A stretch of DNA of 64,000 nt from positions 1 through 64,000 of the forward strand of contig NZ_CCYK01000003.1 in NCBI RefSeq assembly GCF_000826105.1, given 5' to 3'. Numbering within the stretch: position 1 is the stretch's first letter; each line of letters starts with the position of its first letter. Both the position numbers and the translations under genes were made by a program. Below are positions 39,079 through 48,071 of this stretch, piece after piece. Below the pieces are notes generated by a model that did not search any database, had not been told where the DNA came from, and worked only from the letters and a program-made list of their open reading frames with translations. The DNA comes from Pseudomonas massiliensis. GTDB lineage: Bacteria; Pseudomonadota; Gammaproteobacteria; Pseudomonadales; Pseudomonadaceae.

Positions 39079-40662
39079 TCAGGCGATGGGCTGGGTGCTC
39101 CACTCGCCATTCACCAGGCGCTGAAGGCCCAGCGGGTTGGCGTTTTGCAGGGCTTCAGGCAGCAGCGCGTCCGGGTAGTTCTGGAAGCAGATCGGGCGCA
39201 GGTAGCGGTCGATGGCCAGGGTACCGACCGAAGTACCGCGAGCGTCCGAAGTAGCCGGGAAGGGGCCGCCATGGACCATGGCTTCGCACACTTCTACACC
39301 GGTGGGGTAACCGTTGACCAGGATACGCCCTACCTTGTGCTCCAGGATCGGCACCAGCCACTGGTAGGCGGTCAGGTCCGCGGTTTCGCCGATCAGGGTC
39401 GCGGTGAGCTGGCCACGCAGGCCCAGCAGGGCTTGCTTGAGCTCGGCGTCATCGGCTACTTCCACCACTACGGTGGTGGGCCCGAACACTTCTTCCTGCA
39501 GCAATGGGTCGCCCTTGAGCAACAGCGACACGTCTGCCTTGAACAGCTGGGCCTGGGCCTGGCTGCCTTCCTGAGCGTTACCGGCCAGGTGGGTGATGCC
39601 CGGGTGGTCGTGCAGGTGCTGCACGCCCTGGCTGTAGCTGCCCAGGCCGCCGGCGTTGAGCATGGTCTGCGGCGCCTGGCCGGCGATTTCACCCTTGAGC
39701 GCTTCGAGGAAGCTGGTGAACTCGGCGGACTTCACACCGATGACCAGGCCCGGGTTGGTGCAGAACTGGCCCGCGCCCATGCACACGGAGCCGGCCAGCT
39801 CCTTGGCCACGGTGGCGCCGCGGGTTTTCAAGGCTTCCGGCAGCAGGATCACCGGGTTGATGCTGGACATCTCGGCGAATACCGGGATGGGCTCCGGGCG
39901 CTCGGCGGCGATCTTGCACAACGCGGTGCCGCCCTTGAGCGAACCGGTGAAGCCCACGGCCTTGATGGCCGGGTGCTTGACCAGGGCTTCGCCGACGCGG
40001 TTGCCGAAGATCATGTTGAACACGCCCTTGGGCATGCCGGTGCGCTCAGCGGCGCGGACGATGGCCGTGCCCACCAGGTCAGCGGTGGCCATGTGGCCGC
40101 TGTGCGCCTTGACCACCACCGGGCAGCCTGCGGCGAAGGCCGAGGCAGTGTCACCACCGGCGGTGGAGAAGGCCAGGGGGAAGTTGCTGGCGCCGAATAC
40201 GCCCACCGGGCCTACGCCAATGCGGTACTGGCGCAGGTCCAGGCGCGGCAGGGGCTTGCGGTCTGGCAGCGGCAGGTCGATGCGGGCACCCAAGTAGTCG
40301 CCCCGGCGCAGTACTTTGGCGAACAGGCGCATCTGGCCGCTGGTGCGGCCGCGCTCGCCCTGGATGCGGGCAGCCGGCAGCGCGGTTTCGCGACAAACGA
40401 TGGCAACGAAATCGTCCCCGAGAGCGTCCAACTCATCAGCGACGGCCTCGAGGAACTCAGCGCGGCGGGCCGGGCTCAGTTGGCGGAACTCAGGGTAGGC
40501 CGCTTCGGCGGCGCGGGCGGCTTCGTCCACTTCAGCCTCGGTGGCCTGGTAGAACGCATAGGGCAGGGCTTCGCCGGTGCTGGCGTCTACGCTCTTGAGG
40601 CTGGCTTCGCCCCCTTTGCTACGGGAACCGTTGATGAAGTTCTGTCCGAGAACGTCAGGCAT
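39079..40662 (-). CDS. Alpha-ketoglutaric semialdehyde dehydrogenase (2,5-dioxovalerate dehydrogenase)
   Basis: 527 aa, aldehyde dehydrogenase of the NADP-dependent KGSADH III type. It oxidises 2-oxoglutarate semialdehyde to 2-oxoglutarate at the end of sugar-acid, pentose or hydroxyproline breakdown. Visible: GQNFINGSRSKG start, GVGPVGVFGASNFPLAFSTA, ALRGFTGSLK-like VGFTGSLKGG, EMSSINPVILLPEAL, and the catalytic cysteine in GAGQFCTNPGLV. AAGGAG precedes the ATG. Which upstream pathway it serves is not visible here, because no other genes of such a pathway adjoin it. Confidence 0.92.
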   Translation of the reverse strand: MPDVLGQNFINGSRSKGGEASLKSVDASTGEALPYAFYQATEAEVDEAARAAEAAYPEFRQLSPARRAEFLEAVADELDALGDDFVAIVCRETALPAARIQGERGRTSGQMRLFAKVLRRGDYLGARIDLPLPDRKPLPRLDLRQYRIGVGPVGVFGASNFPLAFSTAGGDTASAFAAGCPVVVKAHSGHMATADLVGTAIVRAAERTGMPKGVFNMIFGNRVGEALVKHPAIKAVGFTGSLKGGTALCKIAAERPEPIPVFAEMSSINPVILLPEALKTRGATVAKELAGSVCMGAGQFCTNPGLVIGVKSAEFTSFLEALKGEIAGQAPQTMLNAGGLGSYSQGVQHLHDHPGITHLAGNAQEGSQAQAQLFKADVSLLLKGDPLLQEEVFGPTTVVVEVADDAELKQALLGLRGQLTATLIGETADLTAYQWLVPILEHKVGRILVNGYPTGVEVCEAMVHGGPFPATSDARGTSVGTLAIDRYLRPICFQNYPDALLPEALQNANPLGLQRLVNGEWSTQPIA

Positions 40663-40972
40663 TCTTGTCTCCTTGTTCGGTTAACGGGGAAGCATGAGCG
40701 GTGCCGAAGCGGGGATACAAACCAAAGCGAAGAGCTTCGACGCAGGTTATCGCTGTTTGTTAACGGACATCATACAACTGCGGGCGGGGATGTCCAAGCA
40801 CTGCTCAGGGTGCTCTTCACTGTAGCCTGACGCAACCGCTGTGATTTGCTACCGTCCGTATGAGTAAGTGGATACAGACTGGTAGAGTAGGTGGCCTTAT
40901 GCCACAACTCGCTGTTTGGCGTACCGCGGGCTTTCCCCGCGCCACGGGCAACTAATCGGGATAACCCTGTCG
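40663..40972. other. Intergenic region between divergent dehydrogenase and signalling genes
   Basis: 310 bases with no gene. It holds GTTAAC at 40759-40764 next to ACATCATACAAC. That block resembles GntR-family operators of sugar-acid genes and is a candidate site for the dehydrogenase. A small dyad GTGGC/GCCAC (40891-40895 with 40901-40905) lies 68 bases before the REC-CheC gene. No further structure seen. Confidence 0.35.
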
Positions 40973-41965
40973 ATGGCCGTTGTACCTTTGCTGATCTGTG
41001 ACGATTCGAACATGGCCCGCAAGCAGTTGCTGCGGGCATTGCCCGAGGGGCTCAACGTATCGGTCACCCAGGCCGAGAACGGGCGGCTGGGGCTTGAGGC
41101 CATTCGCGCGGGCAAGGGCCAGGTGGTGCTGCTGGACCTGACCATGCCGGAAATGGATGGCTACCAGGTATTGGCCGCCATTCGTGACGAGCGCTTGCCG
41201 GTGAAGGTGGTCGTAGTGTCCGGCGATGTGCAGGACGAAGCCGTGCGTCGGGTGATGGTCCTGGGGGCGGTCACCTTCCTGAGAAAGCCCGGCAACCCGG
41301 ATGAGTTGCGCAAGGCCCTGGCCCTGTGTGGCCTGACAGCAGGCGGCGAAGGCAGCCCCAGCGACGTTGCCTCAGCCATGAATATCAGCTTCAACGATGC
41401 CTTCCGGGAAACCGTGAACGTAGCCATGGGCCGAGCCGCGGCGCTGCTGGCCAAGGTGCTCAATGTGTTCGTGGAGCTGCCACTGCCCAATGTGAACGTG
41501 CTGGAAGTAGGCGAGTTGCACATGGCCTTGGCCGATGCCCAGCGGGGCAGCCAACTGACCGCCATCTGCCAGGGCTACATCGGCGAAGGTATCGCGGGCG
41601 AGGCCCTGCTGATGTTCCATGACAGCAGCATGGCCGACATGGCCCGCCTGCTGCGCCAGGAGTACCGTGAAAGCAGCCAGTCCGAAATGCTGCTGGACCT
41701 CTCCGCCCTGCTGATCGGCGCCTGCCTCAGCGGGATCGGCGAACAGATCGACCTCACCTTCTCGCTCAGCCATCCGCAAGTACTGGGTGAACACGCGCGC
41801 ATCGAGGACCTGATCAAGCTCAACCGCCATCGCTGGAAACAAACCCTGGCCGTTGAGATCAGCTACAGCGTGGAGGGCCACGATATTCATTTCGACCTCT
41901 TGCTGTTGTTCACCGAAACCTCGCTGCCCCGGCTAAAAGGCAAGCTCGCGTACATGATGAACTGA
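40973..41965 (+). CDS. Response regulator with C-terminal CheC/CheX-like domain
   Basis: 330 aa. Residues 1-120 are a receiver domain (LLICDDSNMARKQLLRAL, phospho-acceptor Asp in VVLLDLTMPEMDG, the switch residues in VVVSG and FLRKPG). Residues about 130-330 resemble CheC/CheX-type domains (FRETVNVAMGRAAALLA, LMLFHDSS-like LLMFHDSSMADMARLL, LDLSALLIGACLSGIGEQ), which in chemotaxis remove phosphate from CheY. The stop is followed one base later by the start of a PAS-GGDEF gene, so the pair is likely one c-di-GMP signalling unit. Start MAVVPLL at 40973 chosen because the receiver begins there; no strong ribosome site. Confidence 0.85.
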   Translation: MAVVPLLICDDSNMARKQLLRALPEGLNVSVTQAENGRLGLEAIRAGKGQVVLLDLTMPEMDGYQVLAAIRDERLPVKVVVVSGDVQDEAVRRVMVLGAVTFLRKPGNPDELRKALALCGLTAGGEGSPSDVASAMNISFNDAFRETVNVAMGRAAALLAKVLNVFVELPLPNVNVLEVGELHMALADAQRGSQLTAICQGYIGEGIAGEALLMFHDSSMADMARLLRQEYRESSQSEMLLDLSALLIGACLSGIGEQIDLTFSLSHPQVLGEHARIEDLIKLNRHRWKQTLAVEISYSVEGHDIHFDLLLLFTETSLPRLKGKLAYMMN

Positions 41966-41966
41966 C

Positions 41967-42920
41967 ATGAATAGATCCCTTGACCTGACCGAGCTGCATT
42001 GGCTGCTGGCCATTACTCAGAGTATCGACGTGGGCGTGGTGGTGTTCGACCGCCAGTTCAACGTGACGGTATGGAACACCTTCATCGAGAACCACTCCGG
42101 CGTGCCCGCCCGCGAGGCCCAGGGCAAGTCCTTCTTCAGCCTGTTCCATGAGGTGGACCAGACCTGGTTCACCCGCAAGGTCGAAAGCGTGATTACCCTG
42201 GGGTCGCCGTCGTTCACCATCTGGGAGCAGCGGCCTCATTTGCTGAAGTTCGAGACCTACCAGCCGATCACCGGCTCCGAACCCTTCATGTACCAGAACA
42301 CCACGCTCTTCCCGCTGCGTTCGATCAACAATCAGGTGGAGCATATCTGCCTGGTGGTCTACGACGTGACGGAAGTCGCCACCAATCGTCGGCAGTTGCA
42401 AACGGTCAACGCCCAGCTGCAGAAGCTCTCCAGCACCGATCGCCTCACCGGCCTGTACAACCGTGGCCACTGGGAAGAAGCCCTCAAGCATGAGTACGCC
42501 CGGCACAGCCGCTACGGCAACGACTGTACCCTGATCATGTTCGACATCGACCACTTCAAGCAGGTCAACGATACCTATGGCCACCCCGGGGGCGACCGGG
42601 TGATCCAGCGGGTGGCGGACCTGGTGCGCGAGCACGTGCGGGATTCGGACATCTGCGGCCGCTACGGCGGCGAGGAATTCGCCCTCCTGTTGCCGGACAC
42701 GGACAAGGAAGGCGGGCAAATCCTGGCCGAGCGTCTCAGGGCGTCGATCGAGGAAACCGTGGTGGAGCACGACGGCAAGCTCATCCGTTTTACCATCAGC
42801 CTGGGCGTGGCGGACCTGCACCGCCCGGCCGCCGACCATCAGGAACTGATCGAGCGCGCCGACCAGGCGCTCTACAACTCCAAGCGCAGTGGCCGCAACC
42901 GGGTGACCGTGCACGCCTGA
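41967..42920 (+). CDS. PAS-GGDEF diguanylate cyclase
   Basis: 317 aa. N-terminal PAS domain (about 10-130; SIDVGVVVFDRQFNVTVWN) followed by a GGDEF domain (about 150-315; STDRLTGLYNRGHWEE, FDIDHFKQVNDTYGH). The active-site loop is RYGGEEF near residue 233, intact for c-di-GMP synthesis. No RxxD inhibitory site is obvious four residues ahead. Soluble, with no membrane segment. One base after the REC-CheC-like gene, so output is probably tied to that regulator. Confidence 0.93.
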   Translation: MNRSLDLTELHWLLAITQSIDVGVVVFDRQFNVTVWNTFIENHSGVPAREAQGKSFFSLFHEVDQTWFTRKVESVITLGSPSFTIWEQRPHLLKFETYQPITGSEPFMYQNTTLFPLRSINNQVEHICLVVYDVTEVATNRRQLQTVNAQLQKLSSTDRLTGLYNRGHWEEALKHEYARHSRYGNDCTLIMFDIDHFKQVNDTYGHPGGDRVIQRVADLVREHVRDSDICGRYGGEEFALLLPDTDKEGGQILAERLRASIEETVVEHDGKLIRFTISLGVADLHRPAADHQELIERADQALYNSKRSGRNRVTVHA

Positions 42921-42999
42921 GCACGATTGTCGATGCGATCAAACTTTCCTCGTAAGGCGCAGGTCAACTTTTTACCTATCGCGTTACGAGGAAACATTG

Positions 43000-43461
43000 A
43001 TGAGCTTTTTCAAAGATATCCTGAGCAAGCTGGGCATCGGCCACGACGATAATCAACCGACGTCCACTACCACGTCTACCGTGGGCGCGGCCTCGACTAC
43101 CACCACGGGCCCTGCCACCACCGCCCCAGCGGGCACCGCGCCGGTGAACCAGGATGGGCTGGCCCCCAGCATTACCGGGACCTCGGTACCGCGCACCGAC
43201 AGCACCATTGACGTGGGCGCCAAGCTCGACGGCATGGCCAGCGGCCACGCCGAAAAACTCAACTGGCGTACCTCGGTGGTGGACCTGCTCAAACTGCTGG
43301 GCATCGACAGCAGCCTGGAGCACCGCAAGGGCTTGGCCAACGAGCTGGGCTGCCCGGCCGACAAGCTGAATGATTCCGCTGAAATGAACATGTGGTTACA
43401 CAAAGCCATCCTCCAGAAGGTAGCGGCCAGCGGCGGCACCGTTCCGGCGGATCTCCTCTGA
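43000..43461 (+). CDS. DUF3597 family protein
   Basis: 153 aa. N-terminal MSFFKDILSKLGIG, a low-complexity Thr/Ala/Pro linker (about 20-55), and a C-terminal DUF3597 domain (VDVGAKLDGMA-like IDVGAKLDGMA, LNWRTSVVDLLKLLGIDSSL, NELGCPADKLNDSAEMN, LHKAILQKVAASGG), a small helical domain resembling LysM-linked or peptidoglycan-associated modules. Function unknown. ATG 43000 has GAGG 8 bases upstream. The gene at 43472 follows closely. Confidence 0.85.
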   Translation: MSFFKDILSKLGIGHDDNQPTSTTTSTVGAASTTTTGPATTAPAGTAPVNQDGLAPSITGTSVPRTDSTIDVGAKLDGMASGHAEKLNWRTSVVDLLKLLGIDSSLEHRKGLANELGCPADKLNDSAEMNMWLHKAILQKVAASGGTVPADLL

Positions 43462-43471
43462 GGACATTCCC

Positions 43472-43666
43472 ATGGCTGTCACCGTGAAACGACTCGAAGG
43501 CAGGGACATTCCCTGTGAAGCCCGGCGCGAAGACGAGGGCGTGGTATTCCAGGTCACCGACGAGCATGGCCGCTGCGAATACCGGAAAACCGATGTAGAC
43601 GCGGCCCGGCGCGCCGTTGAGCTGAGCGATCGTGAGCGCATGGAGCGCAGCGGTTCACGGGGCTAG
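43472..43666 (+). CDS. Small hypothetical protein
   Basis: 64 aa, polar (MAVTVKRLEGRDIPCEARRE), no membrane segment or known motif. GAGGAC 9 bases before the ATG and a gap of 10 bases after the DUF3597 gene suggest a real, co-transcribed gene. Function not recognised. Confidence 0.6.
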   Translation: MAVTVKRLEGRDIPCEARREDEGVVFQVTDEHGRCEYRKTDVDAARRAVELSDRERMERSGSRG

Positions 43667-43798
43667 ACAGTTCTATACTGCAAGCGACCCGGCTTACTGT
43701 AGCGCCAGCGCAACTGGCGGATGGGGCTCGACCGCCCGTTCGCCAGCTGCGCTGGTTGCGCAGAAGCGCGTAGCACCCATAGCACGGTAATTTCTTCC

Positions 43799-45679
43799 AT
43801 GAATGCATCCGTGAGCGACGCTGAGGAGATCCGCCTGCGCTTGTTGCATGCCCTCAACCTGCTCGATACCGAGCCCGAGCCGGAGTTCGACCGCATCACT
43901 CGGCTGCTGGCCCGTGTCCTGGACGTTCCCATCGCCCTGATCACCCTGGTGGACGAACATCGCCAATGGTTCAAGTCTGCCGTGGGGCTTCAAGTGCGGC
44001 AGACACCTCGGGAAATCGCCTTCTGCGACCATGCCATTCGCCAGCGTCATGCCTTTGTGGTAACCGATGCCCAGGGTGACGAACGCTTCGCCAACAACCC
44101 TCTGGTTACCCAATCGCCCTATATTCGCTTCTATGCCGGCGTGCCGCTGCACACCAGCGAGGGCCATGCCATGGGCACCTTGTGCGCCATCGATTCGCGC
44201 CCTCGCGAGCTGTCCGCGGACCAACTGCAGATTCTCACGGACCTGGCCGAATTGGCCGAGCGGGAATTGCGCCTGCGCGAAACGGCTTTCTTGTCCCGCT
44301 CCCATCTGGAGCACTCCCAGGCCCGTATCGAGACCGCCGAAGACCGCCTGCGCTCGGTGTTCGAAAGCGCGGGGCCGGGCATGGCCTTGTCCGACGCCGA
44401 AGGCACCCTGCTGCGAGTGAACCCGGCCTTTTGCGAACTGGCCGGATACAGTGCTCAGGAGTTGGTAGGCATGAGCTACCGACAACTGACCCACCCTGAC
44501 GATCTGGAAGACAACGCGCAGTTGCGTGAACAGCTGCGTAAGGGCCTGATCTCGCGCTTCGAAATGGAAAAACGCTACCTGCGCAAGGACGGCGACGTGC
44601 GATGGGTCCACCTCACCCTTACCCGCCATGACCTGAGCAATGGCGAGCTGGATTTCATCCTGGCTGTGGCCACTGACATCGAGGCTCGCAAGACCGCCCA
44701 GGCTGCCTTGGCTCAACTGGCCGAGGAACTGGAAGCCCGCGTGGCCGAGCGCACCCAGGCCCTGCATCAGCGTGAGGCGGAGCTGGTGGCTGTGCTCGAA
44801 TACACCCAGGATGCTTATGTGCGTACCGACGAGCACGGCCGCATCCTGGCCTGGAACCGCCAAGCCGAGGCGACCTTTGGCTGGTCTCGGGAGGAAGCGG
44901 TAGGCCGGCTGCTGGAAGACCTGCTGGTGCCACCGGAACTGCGCGAACAGCATGTGCGCGGCATGCGCCGTTACCTCAGTACCGGGGAGAACCGCGTACT
45001 GGGCAAGCGCCTGGAACTGCAGGCCCTGCATCGGCAGGGGCATACCATTCCCGTGGAGCTGCACATCAACGCCCTGCATGTGGAGCAGGGCGTGTTTTTC
45101 AACGCCTTCCTGCATGAAATCAGCGCCCGCAAGGCCCGAGAAGAAGCCCGCGAGCGCGAAGCCCTGCAAGACCCGCTCACCGGCGTGGCCAACAGGCGTG
45201 CCCTGAGCGAATGGCTACCCCGCGCCATGGCTGGCGCCAACGACGACGGCGACTGCCTGAGCGTACTCTTTCTCGACCTGGACGGTTTCAAGGCCGTGAA
45301 CGATAACCTCGGCCACGACGCCGGAGACCTGCTGCTCAAGGAAATGGGCCAGCGCATGGTCCAGTGCCTGCGCGGCACCGACCGGGTGTTTCGCATCGCC
45401 GGGGACGAATTCATCGTGGTGCTCACCCACCTGGCCGACCCGGGCCAGGCCAGCGGTGTCGCCGAGAAATTGCTCACCGCCCTGAGCGCGCCCGTGCTGC
45501 TGGCCGCGGGTAGCGTCGAGCTCAGCGCCAGCATCGGCCTGACCCTCTACCGCGACGGCGACCCGCGCGCCGCCGAACAGCTGATCAAGGATGCCGACAC
45601 CGCCATGTACGACGCCAAGCAGGCGGGCCGTAATCAGGTGCACGTATTCGAACCTTCCCGGCAAATCCCCGTCCTTTGA
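43799..45679 (+). CDS. GAF-PAS-PAS-GGDEF diguanylate cyclase
   Basis: 626 aa. GAF domain (about 10-150; LLDTEPEPEFDRITRLL, IALITLVDEHRQWFKS, FYAGVPL), first PAS/PAC (about 190-300; LRSVFESAGPGMALSD, RYLRKDGDVRWVHL), a short coiled coil (ELEARVAERTQALHQRE), second PAS (about 325-440), and GGDEF (about 455-615; QDPLTGVANRRALSEWL, LFLDLDGFKAVNDNLGH). The signature loop reads RIAGDEF instead of RGGDEF/EEF, a tolerated variant in active enzymes. No EAL domain. No membrane segment, so a cytosolic sensor. The start is set at MNASVSD (43799), where homology begins. Confidence 0.9.
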   Translation: MNASVSDAEEIRLRLLHALNLLDTEPEPEFDRITRLLARVLDVPIALITLVDEHRQWFKSAVGLQVRQTPREIAFCDHAIRQRHAFVVTDAQGDERFANNPLVTQSPYIRFYAGVPLHTSEGHAMGTLCAIDSRPRELSADQLQILTDLAELAERELRLRETAFLSRSHLEHSQARIETAEDRLRSVFESAGPGMALSDAEGTLLRVNPAFCELAGYSAQELVGMSYRQLTHPDDLEDNAQLREQLRKGLISRFEMEKRYLRKDGDVRWVHLTLTRHDLSNGELDFILAVATDIEARKTAQAALAQLAEELEARVAERTQALHQREAELVAVLEYTQDAYVRTDEHGRILAWNRQAEATFGWSREEAVGRLLEDLLVPPELREQHVRGMRRYLSTGENRVLGKRLELQALHRQGHTIPVELHINALHVEQGVFFNAFLHEISARKAREEAREREALQDPLTGVANRRALSEWLPRAMAGANDDGDCLSVLFLDLDGFKAVNDNLGHDAGDLLLKEMGQRMVQCLRGTDRVFRIAGDEFIVVLTHLADPGQASGVAEKLLTALSAPVLLAAGSVELSASIGLTLYRDGDPRAAEQLIKDADTAMYDAKQAGRNQVHVFEPSRQIPVL

Positions 45680-45706
45680 ACACTGTCTTTGCAAGAGAGC
45701 TCCGCC

Positions 45707-45946
45707 ATGTTCAAGGATTTACAGCAAATCAGGGTCAACGAACTGCGCCTGTGGCACGACATGCTCGAAGACGCCAAGCTGCGCAAGGGCGCACCGGACT
45801 ACTATCAGGCCGCACTCCGTACCCACGTGGAAGTGCTCGAACGCCTGGGCGTGATCAGCACCCAGGAATGCTTCGATCTCAAGCGGCAAGCCGACGACGC
45901 CTACGCCCAGGCGCGCGAAACGCTGGAAGACGACTCCATTCGCTAG
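45707..45946 (+). CDS. Small hypothetical protein ending inside a REP element
   Basis: 79 aa, helical and acidic (MFKDLQQIRVNELRLWHDML, GVISTQECFDLKRQADDAY). It follows the GAF-PAS-GGDEF gene by 27 bases and is probably co-transcribed. The last codons (Ser-Ile-Arg-stop, TCCATTCGCTAG) already belong to the first REP unit, so the repeat supplies the stop. An alternative TTG start lies at 45689. Function unknown. Confidence 0.65.
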   Translation: MFKDLQQIRVNELRLWHDMLEDAKLRKGAPDYYQAALRTHVEVLERLGVISTQECFDLKRQADDAYAQARETLEDDSIR

Positions 45947-46248
45947 CTCCCACCGGAATACACTTCCGAAGCCTTGCATAAGGCTCCAGTTCACCCGGTG
46001 GGAGCCAGCAAAGCTGGCGAATTCCCTCTTGATGCAGGGTTATTCGCTAGCTGTCGCTAGCTCCCACCGGAATACATTTCCGAAGCCTTGCATGGGGCTC
46101 CAGTTCACCTGGTGGGAGCCAGCAAAGCTGGCGAATTCCCTCTTGATGCAGGGTTATTCGCTAGCTGTCGCTAGCTCCCACCAAATATCTTTTCGAAGCC
46201 TTGCATGAGGCTCCAGTTCACCCGGTGGGAGCCAGCAAAGCTGGCGAA
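45938..46248. repeat. Array of three REP pairs (BIME-like), 114-bp period
   Basis: Each unit has a reverse REP (CGCTAGCTCCCACC), a spacer (GAAGCCTTGCAT..GGCTCCAGTTCAC), and a forward REP (GGTGGGAGCCAGCAAAGCTGGCGAA). Reverse REPs start at 45941, 46055 and 46169, exactly 114 bases apart. The inverse copies carry paired changes (CTAGC/GCTAG instead of CCAGC/GCTGG) that keep the stem. The array separates the convergent signalling and bestrophin genes and may act as a transcription end or mRNA stabiliser. Confidence 0.92.
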
Positions 46249-46271
46249 CAACCCCCCGATTCCATGCCCAA

Positions 46272-47156
46272 TCAGGCACATCCCCCCAACGCATCCCGCT
46301 GCATCGATTCCAGATTCTTTTCAATGGTCTCGCAGATGGCATCCACCGGAATCTGGTGCTCGCTGGCGCGGAAGGGGCTTTGCAGGTCTGTGCCGATGCG
46401 CTCGATGGCCAGCAGCATGAAGCCCACCACCGTCGACGCCAGGGGCGTGAACCAGCCCAGGGATTCCACCAGGCCGATGGGCACGATCAGGCAGAACAGG
46501 GTCAGGAACAGCCGGGGGAAGTACACATAGGGGTAAGGCAGCGGGGTATTGGCGATCCGCTCCATGCCGCCTTGGGCATTGGACAGTTCCACCATGGTGG
46601 CCTCCAGCCGTGCCAGGCGCATGCTGTCCAGTCGCCCCGCCTGGTACTCCTTCGCCAGCAGCGCCGCCGACCCGTTGAGAATGTCATTGGCGAAGTTGTT
46701 GGTGCTGCCGTGGCGCTCGAATTCATCATCCGGAATGAACGCACGCACCTCAGGCGGGCAGGGGCGCCCGCGCAAGTGCGCCGCCACGCAGTTCACATAG
46801 GCCACATGCCGACGGAGCAGCGTGGCCTTGACCGGGTTGGCGCCCTCGGCCGGGTCCTCCACGAAGGTCAACACCTCGCGCGCGAAGCTGCGCGAGTTGT
46901 TCACCATGGAACCCCACAGTGTCCGCGCCTCCCACCAACGACCGTAGGCGCTGCTGTTACGAAAGCTGATCAACACCACCAGCGCCGAACCCAGCAAGGT
47001 AAGCGGCATCAAGGGCAGATTGAACTTGCTGTCCAGGAACAGCATGAAATCCACGGTCACGGCCACGTCCCACAGCAACAGCCAGAACAGGGACCAACCG
47101 ACATAGCCCAGGGTCTTGATGATCAAGCGGTACTTCTTGATGATCGCTGCCTTCAC
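46272..47156 (-). CDS. Bestrophin-family membrane channel protein
   Basis: 294 aa, bestrophin/UPF0187 family of inner-membrane anion or cation channels. Membrane segments near 20-45 (VGWSLFWLLLWDVAVTVDF) and 48-68 (PLMPLTLLGSALVVLISF), the conserved SSAYGRWWEARTLWG, and two further segments near 210-265 (PRLFLTLFCLIVPIGLVESL). C-terminal NPFG-like DLQSPF and IPVDAICETIEKNL are typical. Start is GTG 47156 with GAGGT 8 bases upstream. The REP array lies just downstream. Confidence 0.92.
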   Translation of the reverse strand: MKAAIIKKYRLIIKTLGYVGWSLFWLLLWDVAVTVDFMLFLDSKFNLPLMPLTLLGSALVVLISFRNSSAYGRWWEARTLWGSMVNNSRSFAREVLTFVEDPAEGANPVKATLLRRHVAYVNCVAAHLRGRPCPPEVRAFIPDDEFERHGSTNNFANDILNGSAALLAKEYQAGRLDSMRLARLEATMVELSNAQGGMERIANTPLPYPYVYFPRLFLTLFCLIVPIGLVESLGWFTPLASTVVGFMLLAIERIGTDLQSPFRASEHQIPVDAICETIEKNLESMQRDALGGCA

Positions 47157-47364
47157 TTCAGAACCTCGCGTGATGCGCTTGTGTGATGAGCGTCCGACGG
47201 TGAAGGAGGGCGGAAGGTTCGGTACTAGAGCGGGGCAATCCGTTACAGGACGTGAATCGGTTCAGGGGCAGTCGCCAGCAGGGACGAGGAAGCACGCGCG
47301 AGCGTGATGCCTTCGGGCGGATCGCGTAAGGTAGAGCGCTCATGCCTTCATGGAGCGCCTTGTC

Positions 47365-48051
47365 ATGCCCACCACAGAACGCCTGCCTGCCTTGCTGGAA
47401 ATCCTGCGCGAACGTTCACCGGTAGAGGGCGCCGCGCTCGCCAGGGAAATGGGCGTTACCCCACGAACCCTGACCAAGGACATCGAATGTCTGAGAGCTC
47501 AAGGCGCTCGCATCGAAGGTGACGCCGAGGCAGGCTACACGCTGCGCCCGGGGGTTCAGCTACCGGCCCTGGCGCTCACTGACGACGAACTCGAAACCCT
47601 GATGCTGGGCCTGCGCTGGGTCACCGGTCGCTCGGACCAGCGCCTGGCCCAGGCTGGCCAGAGCGCCCTGGATAAAGTCAGCGCAGCCATACCGCCCGGC
47701 TTTCGGCACGGGCTGAACAAGTCCACTTTGTTCCTCAGGCCCCAGGCCCCTCAGGAAACGCCAGAGGTCACCGAAGCGCAGATTCACGAAGCCATCCAGG
47801 CCGAGCGAAAGGTCAGCATGCTTTACCGCGACGCCAGCGGCCGCGCCACGACTCGCGTTATCTGGCCGGTAGGCCTGGGATATTTCGATAAAAAGCTTGT
47901 GCTGGTGGCCTGGTGTGAAAAGCGCGAAGACTTCCGCCATTTCCGGCCGGCGCGGATGGTGGTCTTCGACATCTTGAAAGAAGGCTTCCCCATACGCCGC
48001 CAGGCCCTGTTGGAACGCTGGCAAGCACTGGAAGGCGTCGAGCTGGTGTAG
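47365..48051 (+). CDS. YafY/PafC-type regulator with HTH and WYL domains
   Basis: 228 aa. N-terminal HTH_11 (ERLPALLEILRERSPVEGAA, GVTPRTLTKDIECLRAQGA) and WYL domain (about 130-210; VSMLYRDASGRATTRVIWPV, LGYFDKKLVLVAWCEKREDF, FRPARMVVF). WYL proteins sense nucleic acids or nucleotides and often control repair or defence genes. Start MPTTERLP at 47365 with GGAG 9 bases upstream. Its stop (TAG 48049-48051) lies in a REP element. It is upstream of rtcB on the same strand, with about 190 bases between, so a regulatory link is possible but unproven. Confidence 0.85.
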   Translation: MPTTERLPALLEILRERSPVEGAALAREMGVTPRTLTKDIECLRAQGARIEGDAEAGYTLRPGVQLPALALTDDELETLMLGLRWVTGRSDQRLAQAGQSALDKVSAAIPPGFRHGLNKSTLFLRPQAPQETPEVTEAQIHEAIQAERKVSMLYRDASGRATTRVIWPVGLGYFDKKLVLVAWCEKREDFRHFRPARMVVFDILKEGFPIRRQALLERWQALEGVELV

Positions 48052-48071
48052 GAGGCAGCGAAGCTGCCGAA
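48048..48071 (+). repeat. REP-like palindrome overlapping a stop codon
   Basis: GTAGGAGGCAGCGAAGCTGCCGAA, nearly identical to 17412-17436. The TAG of GTAGGA is the stop codon of the WYL regulator. Confidence 0.65.

Noticed and set aside
39145..40830. 561-codon plus-strand open frame
   Set aside because: Antisense shadow of the alpha-ketoglutaric semialdehyde dehydrogenase gene.
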